Source of the DNA: Arcticibacter sp041902385
GTDB lineage: Bacteria > Bacteroidota > Bacteroidia > Sphingobacteriales > Sphingobacteriaceae
Length of the DNA: 64,000 nt
Direction of reading: 5' to 3'
NCBI RefSeq assembly: GCF_041902385.1
Contig: NZ_CP169244.1
Coordinates: forward strand, 1,736,001 to 1,800,000
This document shows, in pieces, positions 1-9,471 of the stretch. Under the pieces are notes generated by a model. The model was not told the DNA's origin. It made no database searches and was given only the letters and a program-made list of their open reading frames with translations. Within the stretch, counting starts at the first letter, position 1, and every line of letters starts with the position of its first letter. The position numbers and the translations under genes were made by a program.

Positions 1-97
1 TTATGATCTTGCGTATCTTCGCAAAGTGAACCTCAATTCAGACATTAATATCATCCTGCAGACCGTCATGGTGATGATCCAGGCCAAGGGTAAGTAA
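1..97 (+). CDS. C-terminal end of a polyprenyl-phosphate sugar transferase (WcaJ/EpsL type), cut by the window edge
   Basis: Reading codons from base 2, the window opens inside a coding region that ends at TAA (95-97). The visible residues (YDLAYLRKVNLNSD, then INIILQTVMVMIQ) match the usual C-terminus of bacterial sugar transferases (family PF02397), which put the first sugar-1-phosphate on undecaprenyl phosphate at the inner membrane. The family's end has the same D-x-x-Y-L...S/N-x-D-I...T pattern. Its place directly upstream of a polysaccharide export gene fits a role as priming enzyme for the polymer made by this cluster. Only about 31 residues are visible, so the assignment rests on a short match plus context. 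Confidence 0.6.
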   Translation, partial: YDLAYLRKVNLNSDINIILQTVMVMIQAKGK

Positions 98-147
98 TGA
101 TCTTGCTCTCATTTGAAATAATTCACCCCATTTTATACGGTAAATAT

Positions 148-155
148 TATCTTTG
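148..155 (+). promoter_or_regulatory. Bacteroidota -7 promoter element before the export gene
   Basis: TATCTTTG fits the Bacteroidota -7 consensus TAnnTTTG and lies about 48 bases before the GTG start at 203. No TTTG -33 box is seen at the usual ~19-base spacing, so the promoter call is moderate. Confidence 0.4.
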
Positions 156-202
156 CCGGAATAAGAGGGGAGTCCCTTACTACCGGGGCTAAATATTTAA
201 AA

Positions 203-2719
203 GTGAGACCTATAAGATTTATACGAGTATTTGCATTACTTATCACCTTATTCCTGGCATCGGGACTGAGGGCGCAAACCAGTCAGGATTTCGGCAGTAT
301 CCGGGTGGATGAGCTCTCCGATACGCAGATCCGGCAGTTCATGGCACAAGTCGAAGCTTCCGGACTAAGTGAAGCCCAGCTGGAGCAGGTAGCTCTTGCG
401 CGGGGAATGAGTTCAACTGAAATTCAGAAGCTGCGTCAGCGGGTAGATAAGCTGAAAGCTGGTGACGCCCAGAAGGGTGGCAGTCAGAATCAAAAAAGGA
501 GCAGCGCTGCAGGCAGCAGGGGCCAGCAAGGTTCGTTTGGTCGGCAGTATAACGGTGACGCGAATACCTTCGATGATTCCCTCCAGTTAAAGCGCGACAC
601 GCTCACGCTGGCCGAGAAGAGCCTGGCAGGCTTAAAGTCGAAGATCTTCGGGGCCGACCTGTTCCGCAACAGCCGCTTAACTTTTGAGCCCAATCTCCGG
701 CTCGCAACCCCTAAGAACTACCAGATCGGTCCTGATGACGAATTGCTCATCGACATATACGGCTACTCAGAAGCCAGCTATCAGCTAAAAGTATCCCCCG
801 AAGGAACCATTAACGTCCCTTATGTAGGAGTGATCGCTGTGAGCGGGATGACCATAGAACAGGCATCCTCCAGGATCCGCTCACGCCTGGCCACCATATA
901 TTCCGGATTAAAGAGCGGTAATACATCAGTAAGCATCGCTATCGGAAATATTCGCAGCATCAAGGTCATCCTCACCGGCGAAGTTGTAAAGCCCGGTACC
1001 TATACATTACCCTCGCTGGCGACGGTTTTCAACGCCCTGTATTCCTCAGGCGGGCCTACCGAGAACGGATCCTTCCGGCAGATTGAACTGATCCGGGCGG
1101 GAAGAAAGATTGCTACGCTCGATGTGTACGACTTCCTTTTACACGGAGAATTTAAGAACAACTACAGGCTGCAGGATCAGGATGTGATCCGCGTACCTCC
1201 TTACCATACACGCGTAGAGCTGGTTGGCGAAGTAAAAAGACCGGGCATCTACGAGATGAAGAGCGGCGAGAAGCTTGCCGACCTGATCCGCTTTGCCGGT
1301 GATTTCAGCGAGCGCGCCTACAGGGCCAGAGTGAAGGTGCTGAAGAATACGCCAACAGAAAGAAGGATAGACGACGTCACTTCCGATCAGTTCGCCCTCT
1401 ACCAGCCCGCCAGTGGCGACAAGTACTTTGTAGACCATATCCTCGACCGGTTTGAAAACCGGGTGACCATAGAAGGTGCAGTATTCAGGCCGGGACAGTT
1501 CCAGCTGGAAGCCGGTCTTACCTTAAAGCAACTCATCCAAAAAGCCGAAGGGCTGCGCGAAGACGCATTCCGCAACCGCGGCTATATCACGCGTATCAAA
1601 GAAGACCTGCAGCCGGAGCTCGTTTCATTCGACGTTGCTAAGATCTTGTCGGGTGAACAAGCCGATATCCCGCTGCGCCGCGAAGACGTGGTAACCATCT
1701 CCTCCATCTTTGATTTAAAGGAAGAATACAACGTACGTGTCGAAGGAGAAGTACAGCGGCCCGGCCGCTTAAGCTACGCCGAAGGCATGACCCTGGAAGA
1801 CGCAATCATCCAGGCAGGGGGCCTCAAAGAGAATGCAACGCCTCAGCGCGTAGAGATCTCCCGGAGGATCAAAAGCAGTGACGTGACCTCCGAGTCGGCC
1901 CGTACAGCCGAGATCTTCCAGGTCGACATCAGCAAAGATCTGAAGGGAACCGCATCTAAATTTGTATTACAGCCTTTCGATATCATAGCCGTACGGCCAG
2001 CCGCAGGTTACGCCGTTCAGCGGCAGGTAAAAGTAGAAGGAGAAGTATTATACCCCGGCGTCTACTCCATCACCCGCAAAGACGAACGCATTTCGGATAT
2101 CATTAAAAGAGCCGGAGGGTTTACAGCGTATGCGTATGTAGAAGGAGCATCGCTGAAGCGGCCGGGGTCTGGTCAGGACACGCTTGACGTCAACCGCAAG
2201 ATGAACAGAGACCGGTTAAAGCAATTCCAGCGTCTTCAAAAGCGCGTGAGCGATACACTTAAAGCCGATCTGAGCGAGGAAGCATTGCGCAATGATTATG
2301 TAGGTATTAACCTTCCCCGCATACTGAAACGTCCGGGTAGCAAAGATGACCTTTTCCTCGAAGAAGGCGATATTCTGAGTGTGCCAAAGCAGCTGCAGAC
2401 GGTAAAAGTAAGCGGCGAAGTGTTATCGCCTGTAACCGTAGTTTACTCCGGCAATAAGGGATTCAAACGGTACATCTCCAACGCAGGAGGGTTTAGTGAT
2501 AAAGCGAGGAAGCGAAGCGCATACATTATCTATGCGAACGGATCAGTAGAAAGCGCAAGCAAGTTCTTGTTCTTTAATAACTATCCCGCGGTAAGACCAG
2601 GAGCAGAGATCTTTGTGCCGAAGAAAGCAGAGGGAAGAAAGATGACACCGGGAGAGGTAGTTGGAATAACGAGTGGACTGGCATCTTTGGCGGCAATTAT
2701 TGTAGCGTTATTTAGGTGA
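203..2719 (+). CDS. Outer-membrane polysaccharide export protein with multiple SLBB domains (Wza-like)
   Basis: 838 residues with a GTG start and a clear signal peptide (hydrophobic core about residues 6-20, cleavage near LRAQ, residue 25). After a charged, Gln-rich linker (about 80-130) comes a Poly_export domain (PF02563) at about 172-250, beginning YQIGPDDELLIDIYGYSEA. Six SLBB-type repeats follow, recognisable by GEV..PG, near residues 252, 335, 417, 509, 607 and 732. The end is one hydrophobic segment (about 818-836). Wza-like proteins form the outer-membrane channel for capsule or exopolysaccharide; Bacteroidota versions are long and multi-SLBB like this one. It lies between a sugar transferase and a Wzz-like gene, as expected for a Wzx/Wzy export locus. 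Base composition resembles the chromosome rather than the A+T-rich genes downstream. Confidence 0.93.
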   Translation: MRPIRFIRVFALLITLFLASGLRAQTSQDFGSIRVDELSDTQIRQFMAQVEASGLSEAQLEQVALARGMSSTEIQKLRQRVDKLKAGDAQKGGSQNQKRSSAAGSRGQQGSFGRQYNGDANTFDDSLQLKRDTLTLAEKSLAGLKSKIFGADLFRNSRLTFEPNLRLATPKNYQIGPDDELLIDIYGYSEASYQLKVSPEGTINVPYVGVIAVSGMTIEQASSRIRSRLATIYSGLKSGNTSVSIAIGNIRSIKVILTGEVVKPGTYTLPSLATVFNALYSSGGPTENGSFRQIELIRAGRKIATLDVYDFLLHGEFKNNYRLQDQDVIRVPPYHTRVELVGEVKRPGIYEMKSGEKLADLIRFAGDFSERAYRARVKVLKNTPTERRIDDVTSDQFALYQPASGDKYFVDHILDRFENRVTIEGAVFRPGQFQLEAGLTLKQLIQKAEGLREDAFRNRGYITRIKEDLQPELVSFDVAKILSGEQADIPLRREDVVTISSIFDLKEEYNVRVEGEVQRPGRLSYAEGMTLEDAIIQAGGLKENATPQRVEISRRIKSSDVTSESARTAEIFQVDISKDLKGTASKFVLQPFDIIAVRPAAGYAVQRQVKVEGEVLYPGVYSITRKDERISDIIKRAGGFTAYAYVEGASLKRPGSGQDTLDVNRKMNRDRLKQFQRLQKRVSDTLKADLSEEALRNDYVGINLPRILKRPGSKDDLFLEEGDILSVPKQLQTVKVSGEVLSPVTVVYSGNKGFKRYISNAGGFSDKARKRSAYIIYANGSVESASKFLFFNNYPAVRPGAEIFVPKKAEGRKMTPGEVVGITSGLASLAAIIVALFR

Positions 2720-2845
2720 CGTATCCAAGGGAGATAGATAAGTTTAACTCTGACTTGTCTTTTTAGTGTTTCAATTAAAGCGTTAAATGTTTTACGAAAT
2801 GCTCACTTCAAGTGAACGGGCCGTCACAATTTAAAATATAATTTT

Positions 2846-3965
2846 ATGTTACCGGAGAATCATGTGAATGATATACGTGGAACTAAAGATGAAATTTCGC
2901 TTAAAGAGTTCATCTTCAATATTCAGGAGTGGTGTAGATACTTACTCAGCAAGGGGCTTTATATTTTAGTTTTTGCGGCTTTAGGGGGGGATGGGCGTCA
3001 TTTATGCCGCTTTTCAAAAACCGTCTTATACAGCCACAACCACGTTCGTATTGGAGGGGAGTGAGACTGGGGGAGGATTAAGCCAGTATTCAGGGTTGGC
3101 GTCCTTGGTTGGTATCGACATTGCCAGTCACGGTGGTGGTATTTTTCAAGGAGATAATATACTGGAACTGTATAAGTCGAGAAGAATGCTTGAAAAGACG
3201 TTGTTGACCTCCGTATTAGTAGGTGGAAAATATCAAACTTTAATGGAGCGTTATATAGAGTTTAATAAACTCAGAATAATGTGGACGGACCGCCCTCTCT
3301 TGCAAAGGCTACGTTTTGTTGAGAGGCCGGCGCGGAGATCTTCGACAAGCGAAGTTCGGTCTGACGAAGAGCAAAGGCTGAAAGACAGCGTTTTAGGCAA
3401 AGCTGTTGAGGATATTAGCAAAAACTACCTAAATGTCACAAAGCCTGATAAGAAGTTGAGTATAATTAAGGTTGACATTAAGTCAACAGATGAAGAGTTC
3501 GCTAAAACATTCAATGAAGAACTAGTAAGAAATGTAAACGAGTTTTATATTCAAACAAGAACGAGAAAGTCGCTGAACAATATAGCAATTTTACAAGGGA
3601 AAGCAGATTCTGTAAGGGCAATTATGAATCGCTCTATTTACTCAGCTGCGGCAGTGGTAGACGCAACTCCTAATATGAACCCTACTAAGCAGAGGCAAAG
3701 AAATGTTCCTCTCCAACGCGCCCAGTTTTCTGCTGAAGCGAATAAGGCAATCTTAAGCAATTTGGTACAAAGTCTTGAGCTAGCAAAGATAAGTTTATTA
3801 AAGGAGACACCTTTAATTCAAATGGTGGATGCTCCCGTATATCCTTTGAAGAGAGAGAAGTTCGGAAAATTGAAAGGCCTTATTCTGGGCACAATTTTTT
3901 TGAGCTGTTTGACTTGTTTCTTTTTCCTTGTAAAACGCCTCTATGTTCTGACCATGAATGAATAG
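2846..3965 (+). pseudogene. Wzz/chain-length-determinant-like protein, split by a +1 frameshift in a G run
   Basis: Two overlapping reading frames together make one Wzz-type protein of about 373 residues. The first (2846-3064) carries a cytoplasmic N-terminus and the start of a membrane segment (LYILVFAALGG). The second picks up at about 2991 (MGVIYAAFQKPSYTATTTF) and runs to 3965, ending in a second membrane segment (GLILGTIFLSCLTCFFF). The switch is at seven G's, 2984-2990; six G's would restore one frame through the first membrane helix. The two-helix layout with a large periplasmic domain is that of polysaccharide copolymerases that set chain length and pair with the SLBB exporter upstream. 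It lacks a kinase domain. Either a sequencing error, a real mutation or a contingency switch could explain the break. Confidence 0.8.
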
Positions 3966-4031
3966 CTAAGAAATTTGGTTCGGACCGTACTGGTATTTCC
4001 CTGCTTTTATGTCGATATAAATACTATTTAG

Positions 4032-4988
4032 ATGAAAATAAACCTAGTATCATTTTTGGACCCTATCAAATATCGCGGAGGTGGAGAAATGGTAACAAAA
4101 GCTATAATTGACGTGGGCTTAGAAAGGGGACACGATATTAAAGTCTCTTCGGTTAGGCCAAATAGAATTGACGAACATAGTGAACCCGATCTAGTTTTCT
4201 TAGTCGATGTGTTTAATAACGCGCACTCTCTAGCCTCTCTTGGCGCATGGAGAGCTTTTGGGAGCAATTATTTGCGAAGAGCAATCCGGCGAGCTCCGTT
4301 TATTCACTTGACCAATGCATACGCTGATGTCTGTAACCTGCCATATTTGCCATGTAGTGGCAATAGTGCTCTCCTCTGCCCGATAAAGGGCGATTCGTCA
4401 TTGTTAGATAAGTTGGTCACTAAGGACTTTTCAAATCGGTGTTTCTCCGCTAATGATCTCGTGCGTGAGTTGTATGAGCAATCCATTCTTAATATTTATG
4501 TCTCTCCTCTACATAAAACCATATCGGAAAAGGTATTGGGTCTGGAGGGAAGGGATAGTTTTATTTTGAAGCCCTTGATTGACACATCGCGCTTTTATAA
4601 TATGAACTTACAAAGAGATATTGAGTATCTTTTTGTAGGTATTATCGGAGAAGCTAAAGGCTTCTACGAGATGCGGAGAAGGTTTAAAGGGGAAGATATT
4701 CACTTAATCGGAAAGGTAGCTCCTGGCATCAAACTGGATTTTGGTGTTCACCATGGTCATGTCACTTACGACCGGGTACCTTCGTTTATGAATCGAGCGA
4801 AAAACTTTGTCTTTTTGCCCCGATGGCCGGAGCCCCAAGGACGTGTTGTAGTGGAAGCCTCGTTATGTGGTTGTCACGTTATCGGTAACGAGAATGTCGG
4901 TGCCTTATCATTCCCGATGGATCTGTCTAACGCCAGAAATTATCAAGGGGTGGAAGAAGAATTATGGTTAAAAATAGAAAGTATATAA
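4032..4988 (+). CDS. Glycosyltransferase, GT-B fold (family 1/4-like)
   Basis: 318 residues beginning MKINLVSFLDPIKYRGGGEM, the N-terminal Rossmann strand and Gly-rich loop of GT-B glycosyltransferases. The C-terminal half has the donor-binding pattern: EYLFVGIIGEAKGF, then FLPRWPEPQGRVVVEASLCG, where the E-x7-E type motif is read as EPQGRVVVEA. It probably transfers a nucleotide-sugar residue onto the lipid-linked repeat unit in the cytoplasm. It is somewhat short for the family, with a reduced N-terminal domain. The end overlaps the next gene by 25 bases. Sugar specificity cannot be read from sequence. The gene is A+T-rich like its neighbours to 14.5 kb. Confidence 0.75.
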   Translation: MKINLVSFLDPIKYRGGGEMVTKAIIDVGLERGHDIKVSSVRPNRIDEHSEPDLVFLVDVFNNAHSLASLGAWRAFGSNYLRRAIRRAPFIHLTNAYADVCNLPYLPCSGNSALLCPIKGDSSLLDKLVTKDFSNRCFSANDLVRELYEQSILNIYVSPLHKTISEKVLGLEGRDSFILKPLIDTSRFYNMNLQRDIEYLFVGIIGEAKGFYEMRRRFKGEDIHLIGKVAPGIKLDFGVHHGHVTYDRVPSFMNRAKNFVFLPRWPEPQGRVVVEASLCGCHVIGNENVGALSFPMDLSNARNYQGVEEELWLKIESI

Positions 4989-5740
4989 ATGGGACAAAAA
5001 AATTAAGTATTATCATTCCGGTGCTCCATTTTTCACGACCTCTTAACAAGAAGAGATTCTTTATGCCGAAGCAAACTATCACTGAAACCCTTAGAGATAT
5101 AAAGAAGAATGTCGTTGCGGATTACGAAGTAATCGTAGTTTGTAACGGGACAGACAGTAAGCTTCATGAATATATTATTAATAATCCTGACATCGATCGT
5201 TATTGTATCAATAGCGTAAACGTTGGAGTCGCTCGATCCTGGAATATTGGCGCGCAGCTCGCCGAGGGTGAAGTGCTTTGTTATCTCAACGATGATGTTT
5301 CAGTTGGTGCTGGGTCCCTGGAGGGTCTTACTGCTCAACTTTTAGCTTCCGATCAAATCGGGGAAATTGGACCGGCGGGTTCTTACTGGAGAAACTGTCA
5401 ACATTATTCCTTTGTCGAGGAATCTAACGATTTGGTTGAAGCAGATGTTGTCTCTGGCTTTTGTTTTTTGCTAAGGGCATCGACGTTTCATGCGGTCGGT
5501 GGTTTTGACATTGCTTACACTCCTGCCGGCTTTGAAGAAATCGACTTGTCATACAAGATTAGGCAAAAAGGGTTGAAGTGTGTCGTGAATCAGGCGGTGA
5601 ATATTAGGCATTATCATCACCATGGCGTAAGTGCTCAGAAAGTGGACATTCATTATCTTGGTTCAGTAATCAGCACAGATGAGTTGCATGAACGTAACAA
5701 GGCTTATTTCCGCCAAAAGTGGCAAGGTGTTTTCGCATAG
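4964..5740 (+). CDS. Family 2 glycosyltransferase
   Basis: 258 residues. KLSIIIPVLHF near residue 13 is the GT2 (GT-A fold) entry strand. DYEVIVVCNGTDSK, then NVGVARSWNIGAQLAEGEVL and CYLNDDVSVG give the nucleotide-binding region and the DxD-type metal site (NDD, about residue 109). ADVVSGFCFLLRASTFHAVGGFD and GFEEIDLSYKIRQKG are the acceptor-side motifs of rhamnosyl/galactosyl-type GT2 enzymes. It starts inside the previous gene (25-base overlap), so the two are probably translationally coupled. A soluble or peripheral inner-membrane enzyme that adds one sugar to the repeat unit. Exact donor unknown. Confidence 0.85.
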   Translation: MVKNRKYINGTKKLSIIIPVLHFSRPLNKKRFFMPKQTITETLRDIKKNVVADYEVIVVCNGTDSKLHEYIINNPDIDRYCINSVNVGVARSWNIGAQLAEGEVLCYLNDDVSVGAGSLEGLTAQLLASDQIGEIGPAGSYWRNCQHYSFVEESNDLVEADVVSGFCFLLRASTFHAVGGFDIAYTPAGFEEIDLSYKIRQKGLKCVVNQAVNIRHYHHHGVSAQKVDIHYLGSVISTDELHERNKAYFRQKWQGVFA

Positions 5741-5750
5741 CTTTTTTTAG

Positions 5751-6872
5751 ATGAGGATAGTTGTTTTTGCATCTCTTACAGAGGACACGACGGCCAATTA
5801 TATAATTCGAGCGCTAAAAAGATGTGAACATTTAGTTTATGTTTTTTCAGATATTACTAATCCCTTAACGGATTATCTAATTGAGGGGACCGCTGATGCT
5901 GCTACATTATGTGACAGATTATTCCCAGATCCAGACTTGTTCTTTTTTATAGAGGGAGGATCAATGCAGGTTTTTCCTACGGGACTAGAAAAGTTAAAGT
6001 GTATCACTGCATTTTATGGCATTGATACTCATATGGACTACATGAAGCACGTTGCTATTACTAAGGTGTTCGATGTGAACTTCGTGGCCCAGTACGAGTT
6101 TGTTGAGCGCCTTCAGTCAAATGGAGCAAAGCAGGTATATTGGTTGCCGCTTGCCTTTGAACCTAAAGCAACGGGCTTTGCGTCTAGAGATCGGGACCTC
6201 CTTATATCTTACGTCGGTTCTGACAATGCAAAAATGCATAAAGAACGCCATGCACTTATAGAGGCGATAACAGAAAGGTTTCCATCCACTTACTTCGGTA
6301 GAGCTAAGCCCCGTGAGATGAGTGAGATATATGCGCGCTCGCTTTTGGTATTTAACAAGAGTGTTAATAACGATGTCAACATGCGTTACTTTGAAGCGAT
6401 GGGCGAGGGAGCGGTTCTCTTAACGGATCCGATAAGAAATAACGGCTTGGAGTCTTTATTTGTAGAGGGGGAGCATTATATCGTTTACAGAGATAAGGAG
6501 CACCTCCTTGAAATTATAGAGAGCTTAAGTAAAGATAGGGATAGGATAAAAAGTATCGGTCAAAACGCGGAGAAGCATATTTTAGCCTATCATACTTATG
6601 ACCATCGAGCAAAGGACATCTGCGAAACCATATTGTTATCTAGAAAGGTGACTCATGTTAATCAGATGCATTATTTAGAAGTATTTATCGCTCTAAACTT
6701 AATACCGCAAGCGTTAAGATCTTTCAAGCTAGTATTAAAATCTCTAAACGTCAGTCAATTTAATAGTTTACTCGTCAATCTAATTATTCTAGTTCTAAAT
6801 TTTACGTCGGCGGTCGTTATGAGTTTACTATACTTCAAGGCTATGCTCCGGAAGTATCGTTGGGGCAAATAG
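5751..6872 (+). CDS. CgeB-like glycosyltransferase (Glyco_trans_1_2 domain) with a C-terminal hydrophobic segment
   Basis: 373 residues. The N-terminus (MRIVVFASLTEDTTANYIIR) is a GT-B entry strand. The middle resembles CgeB/spore-maturation-type transferases (PF13524): ITAFYGIDTHMDYMKHV, LISYVGSDNAKMHKERHALI, then NMRYFEAMGEGAVLLTDPI and EGEHYIVYRDKEHLLEII. Residues about 330-365 are strongly hydrophobic (LLVNLIILVLNFTSAVVMSL), suggesting a membrane anchor or hairpin, which is less usual for this family. Ten bases separate it from the next gene, so it belongs to the same operon. Substrate unknown. Confidence 0.7.
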   Translation: MRIVVFASLTEDTTANYIIRALKRCEHLVYVFSDITNPLTDYLIEGTADAATLCDRLFPDPDLFFFIEGGSMQVFPTGLEKLKCITAFYGIDTHMDYMKHVAITKVFDVNFVAQYEFVERLQSNGAKQVYWLPLAFEPKATGFASRDRDLLISYVGSDNAKMHKERHALIEAITERFPSTYFGRAKPREMSEIYARSLLVFNKSVNNDVNMRYFEAMGEGAVLLTDPIRNNGLESLFVEGEHYIVYRDKEHLLEIIESLSKDRDRIKSIGQNAEKHILAYHTYDHRAKDICETILLSRKVTHVNQMHYLEVFIALNLIPQALRSFKLVLKSLNVSQFNSLLVNLIILVLNFTSAVVMSLLYFKAMLRKYRWGK

Positions 6873-6882
6873 CAAGAGTGAA

Positions 6883-8372
6883 ATGAGGCATGATTTAATA
6901 TCCCGATTTAGTAAGCTTTTCTTTCTTTCGGTAATATGCTACGTCATTGGCTTTTTAGGCCAAATGGTCACATCGTATTACTTTGGGACAAACAAGTCTC
7001 TCGATATTTACTTTACGATACTAGCCACTGCTAGCTTCCTCCTGTTTTATATAAGCCCAATCAAGGATTCTCTCGTAAAAATAGTGTATGATGCCAGTTT
7101 TGACAGTAAAACAAGAGCATCAAAGATATTCTCGGCTGGATTAATAATACAGGTCGTATTAGCTGTTTTAAGTACAATATTGTTTATATCAAGGCCGTTT
7201 TTATCAATATTGGAAAAAACTGGAAGCGGCGTCTTCAGGAACGAATTGGTCTTTCTTTTTGCGCCATATTTCTTGTTATTTGCAATTGCGGAGACCTCTA
7301 ATGGTCTACTACTAAGTTTTAATAAGTTAATGTACCAGGCCTTTGCTCGTCTAATTTCTTCGATTGTTGGCCTCATCTGCGTTTTTTTCTCGCCCACGAC
7401 TATGGTATCTACTCTTTGATTTTAAGCCTGCAAGTGTCCCAGTTAGTCACAGCTGTATTTTCGTTATGGGGGTTAAATAGAAGTGGTATAAAGCTGGTGT
7501 GGGCTGCTCCAAGGCATGTCATCAATGCCTCCGAGTTTTGGCCGATCCTCTCTTCTTTATTGGTGAGCTATTTTTTGGCACAAATATACGTGTTGGTAGA
7601 ACGGGCAACAATGGTTCGCATGGCCTCGGGCCTAGTCGCCTCTTTTCAGTATAGTATTGCCCTAGTGAATATAGGGATAAGCATAATTGTGCAGCCGATC
7701 AACAATCTTGTCTGGCCAAAGTTTCTCGAAGAGAATGCATCCAACGATAGATCGAGCACCATACGGACAACAGAAAATGCAATCGTTATGGTGGTTTTAA
7801 TTTTGCTAGTCGGTTGTGTTTTTGTGTACAGTAACGCGTATGAGATAATAACGCTCATCTATTCGAGAGGAAACTTCGATCAAAAGTCAGTTTATTCTAC
7901 GGGAGATGCATTGAGGGCGACAATTTTTACTGCGATTCCAATTGGAATCTATGGTATTTTAACGAGGGTCCTTATCACACGAGGACACGGTCGACAACTT
8001 GCCTTGGCTGCCTCTTCTATTGCTATTGTTGGGATAGGAGTTATCGTCTTAGCATTTTTTACGCAGAGTAAGAGATTAATAATGTATCACTGGTTTTTAG
8101 GAAATACATTTGGAGCTGTCCTTTCCTTTGTAGCAGTAAAGAAGCATTTTAAGGAACTGTTTTTTTTAAAACGCTATCCGTCATCTTTTGCAATTAAAGT
8201 CCTTTGTATACTTGGAATTGCAACTTTTCTAAGTTCTTCAAATATTTTCGCCAATATTTGTAGCCCATTGATTTCGCTGATTATCAGGTTTATCGTTTAT
8301 TCATGTACTTGTGCCGTGCTCGCTTTTTCTTTAAAAATTTACGATGTGTTTAAATTAAATGGTCATGGATAG
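6883..8372 (+). pseudogene. MurJ/Wzx-type lipid-linked oligosaccharide flippase, split by a -1 frameshift in a T run
   Basis: Frame 1 (6883-7419) encodes the first five or so membrane helices, starting MRHDLISRFSKLFFLSVICY with the MviN-like YYFGTNKSLDIYF segment. Frame 3 continues to 8372 with about eight more helices (for example FWPILSSLLVSYFLAQIYVL). Joined, they give about 496 residues, the normal size of a MurJ/MATE-fold flippase. The switch maps to seven T's, 7382-7388; eight T's would read through as VFFLAHDYGIYSLILSL. The protein would move the undecaprenyl-linked repeat across the inner membrane before polymerisation. Without the correction no full-length flippase is made from this cluster and no second flippase gene is seen in the window. 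Confidence 0.8.
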
Positions 8373-8387
8373 AGAGAGAGGCTTAGA

Positions 8388-9440
8388 ATTCTATTTATCG
8401 TCCCACGCTACGGTAGTATAAAGAGGGGAGTTGAAAGTTTTGCGAAGGATTTGATTAGCCGCCTGGATAAAAGCAAGTTTGAACTCTTCCTTTTATCTGA
8501 CTTGAAAGAAGGAGAATGTCGAAATTTTCGTTCCTTAAATAGCAAACTCATTCGTAGGGAGCAGGTGGAGTTTATAGATAGGCTTCCTAAATTTGTACGC
8601 CGAGCTTTTAATTATCTTAATGTTGGGGGATCGGCTGATATCGAGGCGTACACTTTGTATTGCTTTTGTAAAAACAAGTACAAACGGCTTTCATTTGACA
8701 TTGCAGTTCCCTTAGGAGGTTACTGGACTTACAAGCTGGCGCGGCAACTGTCAGAGAAGGTAGTGAGCATAGGTGCTTCAGGTCCCGTAAAAAGTTGGCT
8801 GGCCCAGAGCGACTATTTCGTTGCTTTAACGTCCGTTGATTTATTAAAATCAAAAGCAATGTTTGGAAGTCTACCAAGTAAGATTATCCCGAACGGTGTG
8901 GATAGTGATAAATTCAGAATTGTGCAGAAATCGGAAAGGCGGAAAGTCTTATGTGTCGCTGCTCTTGTCGAAGACAAGAGACATAGGCACTTATTGGACG
9001 CTATTTCTCTTTTACCGGAAAGCGTAGAGCTGTTGTGTATTGGTGCTGGGCCGCTAGAACAGGAGTTGATCAAACACCCCCTGGCAAGAGCCGGCCGTGT
9101 TACATTCAAGTCCGTGCCTTACGAGGAGATTCCAGCTGTCTATGAAGATGCTGATGTTTTCACTTTGGCGTCTTTAAATGAGGCGTTTGGTATTGTCTTT
9201 ATCGAGGCAATGTCTGCGGGGCTTCCTGTAGTGGCCCATGACGGGCCAAGGCAGCGAGATGTGATTGGCGAGGTTGGCATTTTCTGTGATACAAGCGATG
9301 CAAAGGTTTACGCAGAAGCCCTTAGGTTTGCATTGTCCCGGCCGAAGAGCGAAGAAGTCAGGAACTCTATCGATAAGAGATATTCTTGGGAGAGTGTAGT
9401 AACCGAATACACAAAGCTATTCGAACAGATCGTTTCTTAG
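8388..9440 (+). CDS. Family 4 glycosyltransferase, start codon unclear
   Basis: The recognisable protein begins at about base 8388 (ILFIVPRYGSIKRGVESFAK, typical GT4 N-terminus), but no ATG, GTG or TTG lies in frame before TTG at 8451, which would remove this motif. The C-terminal domain is standard GT4: KIIPNGVDSDKF, RRKVLCVAALVEDKRH, then LASLNEAFGIVFIEAMSAGL with the E-x7-E donor-binding motif (about residue 245 from 8451) and PVVAHDGPRQRDVIG. An ATG at 8365 is out of frame because of an (AG)5 tract at 8371-8380; four AG units would put it in frame (MDRERLRILFIVP). Alternatively ATT at 8388 may serve, with AGAGAGG as ribosome-binding site. It adds a sugar to the polysaccharide repeat unit. 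Confidence 0.8.
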   Translation: MLFIVPRYGSIKRGVESFAKDLISRLDKSKFELFLLSDLKEGECRNFRSLNSKLIRREQVEFIDRLPKFVRRAFNYLNVGGSADIEAYTLYCFCKNKYKRLSFDIAVPLGGYWTYKLARQLSEKVVSIGASGPVKSWLAQSDYFVALTSVDLLKSKAMFGSLPSKIIPNGVDSDKFRIVQKSERRKVLCVAALVEDKRHRHLLDAISLLPESVELLCIGAGPLEQELIKHPLARAGRVTFKSVPYEEIPAVYEDADVFTLASLNEAFGIVFIEAMSAGLPVVAHDGPRQRDVIGEVGIFCDTSDAKVYAEALRFALSRPKSEEVRNSIDKRYSWESVVTEYTKLFEQIVS

Positions 9441-9471
9441 CTTCTTTTGAATGATATAAATACTGCGTTAT

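Noticed and set aside
2803..2815. Palindrome TCACTT-C-AAGTGA before the wzz-like gene
   Set aside because: Short and single; no matching site or regulator nearby, so not called as an operator.
2984..2990. Programmed +1 ribosomal frameshift in the wzz-like gene
   Set aside because: A plain G run without a slow codon or stimulatory structure, and several other genes show similar one-base breaks; error or mutation is simpler.
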